From Isoetes taiwanensis (taxonomy: Eukaryota > Streptophyta > Lycopodiopsida > Isoetales > Isoetaceae): a DNA stretch of 64,000 nt. Each line of letters starts with the position of its first letter. Position 1 is the first letter of the stretch. Shown here one piece after another: positions 11,122 to 20,639 of the stretch. The notes beneath the pieces were generated by a model. The model was not told where the DNA came from. It did not search any database and saw only the letters and a list, made by a program, of their open reading frames with translations. A program made the position numbers and the translations under genes. Location of the stretch: assembly GCA_021234155.1 (NCBI GenBank), contig JAJEKV010000084.1, forward strand, positions 2,731,702 to 2,795,701, written 5' to 3'.

Positions 11122-11753
11122 TGTTAGATAACACGTTAGCCCCAAAAAAATAACGCGTTAGACGTTATTTAAAAAATAACTAATAATAACTTATGTTATT
11201 TTTGCCAAAATATTACAGTCATCAAAAAATAAAAAAATTATACCATTTTGTTCAGAATTTCGAGACGAATCCAAATATATGAAAATCTAACCTAAAAAAC
11301 CCTTCTATTGTGTGATATTGGCATCTGAAAGCATGCCGCTCTCTGTTTGCAGACTCGAGACAAAAGGAGAACAAAAAGTGGCAATTTCTGGAGTAGCATG
11401 GGCCGATTTTGGTCTGCCAGTTTTGCCACAAGCCTGCTCTGATCTAATAGGTATGTCTTTTGCATTTTCAAAACTCATTCATCTAATTTCTGTAGTGCAG
11501 TTCTCTGTTGCAATTCTCTGTTGCGCATCAAAGGTTTAAGTGACATTCTGATTTTTCAGCAGGTTAGATAAGGTATTTTCAAATTCTGATCGCATATTTA
11601 GATTCAGTATGATTAAATTAGTCAAGATCATGTTTTAAATTGTTAAAATCTGATCAATTTTTTTTGGCCAAAAAATAACACGTTATCAACTTCCTAGATA
11701 ACTAGTTACACGTTATTTTGACGTTAGCCGTTAGCTAACGATAACTGCTAACA
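11122..11753. mobile_element. MITE or foldback-like element, about 632 bp
   Basis: The left side (about 11122-11215) and the right side (about 11660-11753) are imperfect inverted repeats that begin and end TGTTAG / CTAACA. They are dense in GTTA/TAAC steps, for example AAAATAACGCGTTAGACGTT on the left against its diverged complement on the right. The interior is AT-rich and has no transposase. The element lies 20 bp past the last ABC1K piece. An open stretch at 11312-11539 inside it is unrecognised. I found no matching target duplication. Confidence 0.5.
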
Positions 11754-12765
11754 AACAATACATAAAACTTTGATGGTTAAGATGTTTAGGCATTTTAAGT
11801 TGGTACACAATGCCTGGTCAATTTTCATTTATTCTGAAGTCGGCATGCAATACGCAAAGCTTTAAAGCATTGTGGTTAAATGTTTTAGTTCTGGCTTCTT
11901 CTAGAGTGTAATATACTGTGGGTATAACGCACATTTACTATTTGTGATATTATTGGGTACTGCAAGAAACACACAACATTTGTAACTAGCGTACTTCGAC
12001 CAAACCCAATCTATCTTCTGTTTTAACTGAATTCTGTGCATAGTTTCTGAAATATTGCATGAATCGTTTCACTTCATAAAGTTAGATATTTAAAGAGATA
12101 ATGTACATGTGCTGGTCAGACTTAATCCATGCATGAGAATGTGAAACTTTCCCTGTATTTGTTTCATAGAAAGATTATGAGCGATGGGCTTTCAAGGGCA
12201 TTATCATTTCAGTAAAAAACAAAGGACTGTCAGATGACATGCGACCATCAGTTGATTACACATCATGACAGTCAGGTTACTGCCCATGACAGTCAGCCCG
12301 CTGTATCTCAGAGATTGAGATTAGAGTGTGCAAAACATAAAATGCGTAAAGCAGGTATTCAGAGATGTGAATGATAGATATGTGCATAAACTCGAAATAA
12401 TCTATATTGTGTATAGAATGCAAACATAAGCACTTTTACATGGAGGATGGCATGCATTGCTATTTCTTGCTATCCGTAAGGAAGTTTGACGTGAATCAAT
12501 GCTAGTTCATTGCGCAACACTACAATCTCTAGAGCTTGTGAGTGGCTCTGTCTTTTCATCTCTGAATTATGAGACACTCTTTACTAGATGTTCTCCTACT
12601 CAATCTAACTTAATGTTCAAATCTACAGCGCACTAAAGATGAAGTGATCTTATGCAGCAATATTGGTTTCAAGGTCTGGCAACTGCAACCAGATTGTGCT
12701 TCAAAAGTTCAAAACGTATTCATTGTATTTGGAGAACTATCTTAATTCTCTATGAAATCTTTGCA
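11754..12765. other. unassigned sequence
   Basis: AT-rich DNA without a supported coding exon. A short motif CATGACAGTCAG recurs at 12265-12300 and also occurs near 9262 next to the right inverted repeat of the 2-kb element; its meaning is unknown. Confidence 0.4.
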
Positions 12766-14015
12766 GTGCATTCAGAAACAACTTCAGTGGAGCCCTTCCA
12801 AATATCAATATTACAACACTTGTTCAGCTAATAACTTGCCTGGGACAATTCCTGATGGCTATGGAAAAAGTGACAGCCTTATGGGGCTGTTTTTAAGCCA
12901 TAACATGCTAAGTGGCACACTGCCCATCTTTTTCTGCTGGGATGGAGTTGGATATCTCGCACAATTTGCTCAATGGCTCTCGTACATCGATAGATTATTT
13001 ACCATCATACAACGTTAGCTATGCGTTCAATTACCTTGACGATTCTTCAATCTTCCAATGCAAGGAGGAACCTGTTAAACAATGTGTCCCAGCCGTAGAA
13101 GGAAGTCATTGCTATTAACGCAGGGAGTGGCACAGGATGCACAGGATTTTCGTATAACGGCATTGATTTTCAAGCAGATGTCGCAACTTCAAGAAACAGA
13201 AACTTAGGTCTTTACACTTATTCCAACTGGGGACTCGAGCTTGGTGGTCTTGGAGCTGGAAACCATACTGAAAATACAACAGGAGGGGTGGCAGACTTGT
13301 ACCATGGCTATTCCATGGCACTGGATTGAAGCCAGGCTCCTACAATGTTATTATGTATTTTATGGAGACATTATTTTCCAAGGGAAGGAGGCTTTTTGAT
13401 ATTTATGTGCAATGGGTTGTCATCAAAGAAAGCTTTGACGTCTTTTCTGAAGTTGGAGGTATGCACAGCAGGCCTTACTCATTCTTGAGAACGGCTGCAG
13501 TGGGGTCGGGAACAATTTCAATCGAGTTTGTAGGACATTATTACGATTAAACTGAGGTCAATGGGATGGAATATAAAGCAGGACCAATGATTTCGGGCAT
13601 TTCTATAGTCCTTGGCAAGAAGAATAATAGATCCTTTATTATTGGTATAACAATAGGAGGCATAGCTGCTGTGTTGGTATTAAGTTTAGCAAGGTTTTGC
13701 TTGTACAGACATTTTTGTAAGGACCAAACATCCAAGACCTTTCCTGTACAACTAGAAGACTATGGATTTCCTTTGTCAAGTGCAGGACCTATCAGTTATG
13801 ACTATCGAGAGCTTTACCAAGCTACAAATGGTTTCAGCCCGAAAATGAAACTTGGGGAAGGAGGATTTGGGGAGGTGTATAAGGGCATGTTGCGTAATGA
13901 AAGGCCAACATTGAGGTGGGACATGAGGCTCAAACAACTTTCTTTAAGCAATAAAAGTCTGCTCCTTTGCCTCAGCCATCTTAAGAACTTCTTCAAGTCG
14001 GTTGGCATGCACTGA
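12766..14015 (+). pseudogene. LRR-malectin receptor-like kinase, truncated
   Basis: Domain order matches the plant LRR-VIII-2 receptor kinases. An LRR remnant comes first (NNFSGALPNINITTLVQ, then NNLPGTIPDGYGKSDSLMGL and LDISHNLLNGS in shifting frames). A malectin domain follows from about 13110 to 13610 (NWGLELGGLGAGNHTENT, LKPGSYNVIMYFMETLFSK, then GPMISGISI). Next is a transmembrane helix (about 13629-13720), then the juxtamembrane and glycine loop (LYQATNGFSP, LGEGGFGEVYKGML). The catalytic Lys strand, HRD and DFG regions are absent: after the glycine loop the frame degenerates (a KQLSLSNKS-like piece remains) and stops at 14013-14015. Several stops and frame changes lie in the LRR and malectin parts. 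The family senses extracellular ligands, probably carbohydrate or peptide. This copy cannot make an active kinase. Confidence 0.75.
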
Positions 14016-14350
14016 GTTTGTTTTTACAGTGGTATGGATTGCATTCTAACAGTAATTATGTAAATCTTCTGCATTTGGATTTTCTTGCTTACTAGCGAAT
14101 ATTGCCCAAGCTATTGCGCAATGCATATGCAGATATAGCATTCTCATATGCAGATTTTTTGCACGAGATCACTGATTATCTGATATGCAGACAGAATTGT
14201 GATCTGTCATTTGAATTCAGAGACTTGTCCTATTTATGATCTTTTTTTACTACCTTGAACTTATACATATTCAAAACGTAGACCCATGATTATTACATTT
14301 TTTATTGTCCTTATCCCCTATGTTGCCTTTTGTTGCCTTTTATGAGAGGG

Positions 14351-14445
14351 ATAACACCCTGGAATTAGGGTGTTATGCCGTATTATAACAAATGAGGGCC
14401 GAGTTTGTTATAGTAGGGCATAACACCCGAGTTCTAGGGTGTTAT
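14351..14445. repeat. cluster of three adjacent hairpins (foldback)
   Basis: Three inverted repeats follow one another: ATAACACCCT 14351-14360 with AGGGTGTTAT 14367-14376; TATAACAAA 14384-14392 with TTTGTTATA 14404-14412; ATAACACCC 14420-14428 with GGGTGTTAT 14437-14445. The first and third share arms, so larger alternative foldings are possible. Related ATAACA...AGGTGTT pieces continue to about 14575. Confidence 0.8.
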
Positions 14446-14579
14446 TCGCCTTAACAACCTGGGCCCGAGAGTTTTATAGTGGTTTTGTGGTGGTTGGTGG
14501 TTTTCATAACAAGCTAGGTGTTTATAGCCATTTGGCATAACAAACTAGGTGTTGTTATGTGTTACTGATGGGTAACACT

Positions 14580-15770
14580 CTTGCAACCAACAGCTGAGAT
14601 CTGATCTCAGCCTTAAAACTTGAGGGCCAGGTTGTGAAGGTTATATCAGGATAGTTTCTTACATTATTTTACGTCCACTTTTTATTTTTACTTCTGTTAA
14701 TTCGTGTCGTGCACACTTTACATGCACATGGTGCTTTGTACAATAACTTGTTTTGTGTCTCATTTTGAGTTTGTTGTGTATTTTATGTAAGAGTCCACCA
14801 TTATCTCATACAAAGAAGCCGTCAAGTCATGGCCAGAGTAGTGCTCCTAAACCACTTAGCCGACCAACAATTATTACAGATCAAACAAAATAAAGGCCTA
14901 AGCTTTTTTATCTTAAGAAATAGTAGTGCTCTGCTCAGCTGATATTCCTTTATGGATCTCACATAAATGGAAATAGATATGATGATGGACCTTTTAGACT
15001 CTTAGAATGTACAGACTTCATTACAACCATTAAGAGATTACTTCTGCCAAACACTGGAGGGTTGTTGTTTTCCACTCAAGTATGTAATATGGCCTTCTTG
15101 ATGGTGTTATGAAGGAACAATTTGGTAAAAGAGGTGGATATAAAAATGGTATTTGGTACGTGCTATCTTATATTCTATTCTGGAATGCTAGCCTTGTATC
15201 TTAACCCGTATCTTTATCTTTTAGATAAAGTCCAATGTTCATGGTCGTCGTGGAGGTGCAAGAGTAATAAGCAAATTGGAGTATATGCATGCAGACTACT
15301 GGAGTTTAAATGAAAGGAGGGCAATGGAATACTATAATATTATTTCATGTTCTGATTTTTTCAAAATCTTTGGTTTTCCAACAGTTTTGCAGAAGCTTGG
15401 AGATTCAGCTTCTTAAGATCGTACGTATTGTGAATCATTAGTAGAAACCTCAGAATCTTGTAGATCATTTGCTTAATATATTTTCAATGTCGTGTGATTG
15501 AGCACCTTTTCTTTTTTGGGTTGCCCCTAGGGAAGCAAGCCCTCGTCCATGTGGGTCTATGGCATATTCCAGGTATATGCCAGTATATGCCAGAATGCCA
15601 ATGACTGCTCCAAGCTTACTATCGGGTGTAAACAGGCCGTGGCCGCTGTTATTGGGCAGCCACTTTGGAAATTGACGAACCGGTGCTTGGTCCTCCTAAG
15701 CAATGATGAAAGAATCCTGGAAAGGGACACATTCGAAACTATTTGAGAGATGAGTGATATGCCAAATCAA
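14580..15770. other. unassigned sequence between receptor kinase and aminotransferase remnants
   Basis: No supported gene. A frame at 15549-15746 looks compositionally like protein (segment CQNANDCSKLTIGCKQ) but I do not recognise it and it does not match aspartate aminotransferase. Confidence 0.35.
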
Positions 15771-15771
15771 G

Positions 15772-16825
15772 GGAGTTGCTACTTGTGTTGAAAGTCAGTT
15801 GAAGCTTGTTATAATACCAATGTATTCAAATCCCCCAATGCATGGGGCATTAATTACGTCTGTTTTCCTGGGGATAGTGGCTTGTTCTCAGAGTAGACGG
15901 TTGAATTGAAAGCAATGGCTGATCGCATTATAAGTATGAGACACCAACTTTATGATGCTCTTCATGCTCGAGGTGAGTTGTCATGATTGGGCTACGTAGC
16001 TATTAGACTGTCGCGACTGTTTGTTGAAGAATTGCTTGCTGTTGCATACTTAAGCACACCCGGAGAATGGACTCATATTTTAAAGCAGATTGGAATGTTC
16101 TCTTTCACTGACCTAAACAAGCAGGTGGAGTTTTCTACTTGGTACTCACAGGCATGTTTTGACACTAAGAGATCCTTGCATCTTTTACATACAGCTAAAC
16201 ATGGCAGGCCTCACTTGGCTGATGCAATTTATGTTGCTGTTACACACATATATTGAAATTCACTTAAATCATGCAGAAGTGACGTAATTTTCTAACTGGT
16301 GTCCATTTTTTACATAGATGCATTGCAAACTCAATAATAACAAAGGGAAGATGTATTTCATGCTCTTCATCATTGGGGTTTAATTTAAAAGCGCAATGCA
16401 TTAGTTGGTAATACAGGTGATGATGCATGTCATAAAAGGACATTGAGAATTGCCATTTGTTTCTTCTCACTATTTAACCCCTTTTTTTTACAGTTAAGCA
16501 AATTCCATGATCACTTCTCTGCGAACGAATGGAAACATTTTAACTTGTATGTGTAGCATTTAGTCAAAAATCACATGCTTTATATTTTTAAGCAGATTGG
16601 AATGTTCTCTTTCACTGGCCTAAACAAACAGCAAGTGGAGTTTGTGACAAGAGAATATCATATATACATGACCTTAGGTTGATATGTTGTTAAATTATAT
16701 TTCTACTTGGTACTCACAGGCATGTATTGACACTAAGAGATCCTTGCATCTTTTACATACAGATAAGCATGGCAGGCCTTAGTTCCAGAACTGTGCCTCA
16801 CTTGGCAAATGCACAGATATATTGA
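15772..16825 (+). pseudogene. aspartate aminotransferase 3' exons (mitochondrial-type), decayed
   Basis: Exon-like blocks match the C-terminal third of plant aspartate aminotransferase, a PLP enzyme that interconverts aspartate/2-oxoglutarate and oxaloacetate/glutamate. At about 15772-15850 the frame reads CVESQLKLVI then PMYSNPPMHGA, the family's RPMYSNPPxHGA block with Arg changed to Ile. At about 15899-15972 it reads TVELKAMADRIISMRHQLYD then ALHARG before a GTGAGT donor. [20 protein letters not shown] follows at about 16056-16120. A second version of the last part at 16590-16825 reads [27 protein letters not shown], then after an intron ISMAGLSSRTVPHLANA and a stop. The PLP-lysine region and all upstream exons are missing. 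The wording of the last block is closest to my memory of the mitochondrial isoform. Confidence 0.72.
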
Positions 16826-17102
16826 AATTCACTTAATTCACGCAGAAGTGATGTAATTTTCTAACTGGTGTCCATTATGTAAATTTTCACATAGATGCAT
16901 TGCAAACTGAATAATAACAAAGGGAAGATGTATTTCATGCTCTTCATCATTGGGGTTTAATATAAAAGCGCAATGCATAGTTATCTTAGTTGGTAATACA
17001 GGTGATGATGCATGTCATGAAAGGGCATTGAGAATTGCCATTTATTTCTTCTCAGTATTTAACCCCTTTTTTATAGTTAAGCAAATTCTATGATCACTTC
17101 TG
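16078..17102 (+). repeat. tandem duplication of the aminotransferase 3' end, unit about 450-520 bp
   Basis: Sequence 16078-16520 is repeated at 16585-17102. Shared landmarks are AAGCAGATTGGAATGTTCTC, CACTAAGAGATCCTTGCATC, GAAGTGAnGTAATTTTCTAA, AACAAAGGGAAGATGTATTT and TTAAGCAAATTC. The first copy has lost the EYHIYM exon end with part of the intron and the GLSSRTVP codons; the second retains both. Confidence 0.88.
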
Positions 17103-17422
17103 TTCTTATTGTTACCTTTGTTTCAGCTCCTCTCAATGTCCATACAAGCCTTTTGGGAAGAAATTTCATCAATGCACTCACGAGTAAGTACCATTATTTA
17201 AGAGTGTTTGATTAATGACAAATCACCTCTTGAATGGATTAGATTTGTCACTGTCGGCAAAAATAAGCAACTGTTTATGAAGCAACCATTGAAGGGCCTA
17301 GAGTTTTGCTTTCCTTATTGCCCACAGACGGTGCAAACATACGGTCACCGTTAAGCGCGACCCATGAGTAACCCATATACATCAACCTACTAGTTACTAT
17401 TGTCGAGGTTAAGGAACATGCG

Positions 17423-18156
17423 ATGTTCCCTTGTTTGCTAGTCGCAGATGGGTGCGACGAAAAAGATGTTGCAGAATTGAAGTTCTGGCCAGAACAGGCA
17501 CATATGTTTGACAAGCTAAAATGCTTGTTTCTTTTAGGGCGTAAACCCGTTATCTTATTCAAGACCCTGAAGGTCAGTACCTTCCGTGGCCAAACCAGTT
17601 TAACATTTGCGGAGGCTACAATGGCATTCAAGATTGTAGAGGATGCAGTGTCAAGATGGTTTCTGAATGAATTATGGTTCCCATACGATGACGTAGTGGT
17701 GAGAATCACAAAAGAAGTCTTTGCAGCACACGTTCTAGAAAATACCAAGGTATATCTTCTGCTACTAAAACTAAGCCAAAATTATCCTCGCTTCTCAGCT
17801 TCTTTCGTACAGCTTTCCATTAATCAAACATTCTTGGATGTGCAGGTCTCAGGAACATTGAGATTGAATATAACTGGCGACAACAAAATCTTCAAAACGT
17901 GCAATGCTTGCAACAAGGTAGTGTCGGCGATACATGTGGGAACGACGACATGACAGAAGAGTTAACAATGTTCGGCGACATCGACACTGCATCCAAGATG
18001 CAACATGTCACAATGGTAGGAGCATTGCTTGACAAATTTCTCGGTTACCCATTAGGAGGCGCATTAGCTACAATGAAGACAGATCCTCAATCACTGCACC
18101 AAAGCGTACTGAAGAGCCGAGGTAAATGCACGTTCGAGCTCAACCATGGACTCTAA
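17423..18156 (+). pseudogene. OB-fold-like protein fragment (RPA1/MEIOB-like, tentative)
   Basis: Two overlapping frames (17423-17953 and 17899-18156) give a long protein-like stretch. Features include GRKPVILFKTLKVSTFRGQT, typical in style of an OB-fold strand from the replication protein A large-subunit group; a run DAVSRWFLNELW; and IFKTCNACNKVV, a CxxC pair like the zinc-binding insert of RPA1-type proteins. A GT-like site near 17746 (AAG|GTATAT) and an AG at 17845 (GTGCAG) could bound an intron, so part of the frame may be intronic. Such proteins bind single-stranded DNA in replication or meiotic repair. The similarity is by motif style only; the second CxxC of the zinc site is not evident. 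Confidence 0.3.
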
Positions 18157-18247
18157 ATCATTGCCTTCGACAAGGCCTAGGCTCAGAATACGACCCATAA
18201 CTATTGAGCAACAAAAGACATGCCTTTGCATTTTTAAGCAGCTTTAC

Positions 18248-18478
18248 TTTGCTTGCAACTTCTATGTATTTCATGCTATTAAATTCTTAGCAACCTTCTT
18301 CAATGTAAAATATCGAGTTCTTCCTCACTCTCTCTCTAGCGCCTCTCTCTCTAGCGCCTAGCTTTGCTTGCAACTTCTATGTATTTCATGCTATTAAATT
18401 CTTAGCAACCTTCTTCAATGTAAAATATCGAGTTCTTCCTCACTCTCTCTCTAGCGCCTAGCTCACTCTCTCTCTAGC
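18248..18478 (+). repeat. 115-bp tandem duplication
   Basis: TTTGCTTGCAACTTCTATG and the following sequence to CTCTCTCTCTAGCGCCTA occurs at 18248-18362 and again from 18363 to about 18470, nearly identical. Extra CTCTCTCTAGCGCC monomers extend the end. Confidence 0.9.
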
Positions 18479-18485
18479 GCCTAGC

Positions 18486-18581
18486 TCACTTTCTCCCTCT
18501 AGCCTTCTCTCTCCCTCCCTCCCTCCCTCCCTCCCTCCTCCCCCTCTCTCCCTCTCCCTCCCTCCCTCTCCCTCTCCAATA
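18486..18581 (+). repeat. CT/CCCT microsatellite
   Basis: A pyrimidine run of CCCT and CTCTC units between the 115-bp duplication and the palindromic array. On the minus strand it yields a spurious Gly/Arg/Glu-rich frame. Confidence 0.9.
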
Positions 18582-19152
18582 GAGTGTTCCAGGTTCTAGA
18601 ACACTCACAAGACGACGCATGGCGCGCCAATAGAGTGTGTTCCAGAGACGACGCATGGCGCGCCAATAGAGTGTTCCAGGTTCTAGAACACTCACAAGAC
18701 GACGCATGGCGTGCCAATAGAGTGTGTTCCAGAGACGACGCATGGCGCGCCAATAGAGTGTTCCAGGTTCTAGAACACTCACAGGCGCGCCAATAGAGTG
18801 TTCCACAATAGAGTGTTCCAGGTTCTAGAACACTCAAAATTACTTATCTTGGCGCCAATAGAGTGTTCCACAATAGAGTGTTCCAGGTTCTAGAACACTC
18901 ACAGGCGCGCCAATAGAGTGTTCCACAATAGAGTGTTCCAGGTTCTAGAACACTCAAAATTCGCATGCGCGCCAATAGAGTGTTCCACAATAGAGTGTTC
19001 CAGGTTCTAGAACACTCAAAATTCGCGCCAATAGAGTGTCCCAGGTTCTAAAACACTCAAAATTTGATGGATCTGTCGCCTTGAGTGTTCGGGTTCTAGA
19101 ACACTCAAAATTAGATGCCAATAGAGTGTCCGTGTTCTAAAACACTCAAAAT
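18582..19152 (+). repeat. palindrome-rich minisatellite, ten GTTCTAGAACACTC-type cores
   Basis: Ten copies of AATAGAGTGTTCC...GGTTCTAGAACACTC (some shortened) repeat at 40-90 bp spacing, joined by ACGACGCATGGCGCGCC or CAAAATT linkers. Each full copy has an 8-bp inverted repeat, GAGTGTTC/GAACACTC, around a perfect TTCTAGAA; eight of ten keep TTCTAGAA and two read TTCTAAAA. GGCGCGCC occurs between many units. The array ends about 12 bp before the first LINE reading frame and probably forms the element's 5' region. It is not a CRISPR array: units vary in length, and spacers are themselves repeated. Confidence 0.9.
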
Positions 19153-19163
19153 TATTTGGATGG

Positions 19164-20600
19164 ATGCGCGGCGAAAAGCGGCCCCGTCGGATAACAAAGA
19201 CAAGGGAGAAACCTCTTCCACGAGGAGGGAAGCCGGGTGAAGGCCCAATCTCACGAGATTGGCTCGGGAGATGGATGAAGGCTGCTCAAGCCCGACACAA
19301 AAGTGCAGCGAGGGCAATGAAACAGGTGGAGGAGCAGATCGAGAGTAACGTAAACCGGATTGCGGGATTGGCGAGAGAGATCTGATCCTCGGCATCCCAT
19401 GTGCTCAAAAAGACGCGGTTGGCAGCGGAAAGGCAATGGGGTTCTGAACATGGAGACCCGCATGCAGCAGATTAGAAGAGGCAACGGGACTTTGAGAGGC
19501 AACGGGATAAGCGGGGCCTTGGGCACTTACGAGCTTCGCGTGGATTCCCTCCTCACCACCATGGAGACTATGGCATGCGACAGCGTGGTGTTGAGCGGGG
19601 ATACGATGGCAACTATTTCCCGCCTCAAATTGGTCGAGGAGTATGCCGCCGTGTCTGAAAACGTCAAGAGCCATCGTCGAAACCCGGCCGAGGCCCGAGG
19701 AGCTAAGAACCTGCAGAGTAGGGTGAGACACAAGATCGGGGATATTCGAGGAGCTCAAAGCAACCATTGCCCGGCAAAGGTGGCGGCCTCCATCTTTGAG
19801 GTCCATGAACACGGGACCTTTGCACAAATGAGTTGGCCAAGCGCCCAGAGATTCCAACAGAGCTAGGCTCCGACTCGGCAGGCAGAGGTCGCAACAACAC
19901 GGGGACAGCCCAAGCGCCGTGCCCCATAGCCCGCAGTGCGCCAAACAGGTAGGCAGACACCGCCACCTCCCCTCCATCTCGCACACCACAACACCGCCAG
20001 AGGAGCGCCCCCACACACCCAGCCCAACCGACGCCACCGACATACCTAATGTTGCCCCGACCGCTGAGCGCCAGGTGAGCGGTGGGCCGGGGACGCCATA
20101 ATGTGGTGGTGCGTGGACTCCTGGAGGAGGCGTGAGAAGATCTCACCAGCATTTCGTGATGAGATCCTATCTCAATGGCATTCCCCGACCGTAGCAAAGA
20201 CATTGCTAGAGCGAAGTTGCCTTTGGGGGCTCAACGACAGACGCCAAGACGCTGTCACCTTCACTGGCAAGGCATATGCGAAGTATCGAGGCCATCCCCG
20301 CCGTGCAGTAAAGTAACCTGGCGGGACCGCTCAGAGCGTTCCACTCGTGATCTCACCCCGAGGTCAGAGTCCCACGGGCAGCAGCTCTGGCCTCCAGTCG
20401 TGGACGCCCGTCAGAGGGGCCGCAGTCTTGTCCTGTGGCAAGCCGCGATTTTCGTGCCTACCGCCGAGGTCGCCGATGTAGCCGCCATTTCTTTGCCCTC
20501 CTGCTGCTGCTGCTTCTTTGCCGATACCCCTCTTGCACCTCATGCTCCGCGCTCCGTTCCTTTAAGGCGCGCTGCTGCTCCCCACTGCAGCGGAAGCGGA
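19164..20600 (+). pseudogene. LINE ORF1 region (nucleic-acid-binding/gag-like), broken
   Basis: The first ATG after the array begins a basic N-terminus (MRGEKRPRRITKTREK) followed by a helical, Gln/Glu-rich stretch (ARAMKQVEEQIESNVNRIAG) that could be a coiled coil. The frame stops at 19383-19385 and similar sequence continues in other frames (19360-19866 and beyond), ending in a Pro-rich section near 20100. LINE ORF1 products are RNA-binding proteins that package element RNA. No CCHC knuckle could be placed with confidence. The 212-codon frame on the opposite strand (19405-20043) is a shadow. Confidence 0.5.
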
Positions 20601-20639
20601 TCATCGGCGTCCCACATCGAATGCCAACAAATAGGCGTG

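Noticed and set aside
17275-17748. 157-codon minus-strand frame
   Set aside because: It overlaps the plus-strand OB-fold-like stretch, which has better motif content; treated as a shadow.
18582-19152. CRISPR-like array
   Set aside because: Units vary from about 40 to 90 bp, the intervals are themselves repeats, and the context is a plant LINE; no cas genes.
19405-20043. 212-codon frame on the minus strand
   Set aside because: It lies antisense to LINE ORF1, has no recognisable domain, and is explained by GC-rich sequence.
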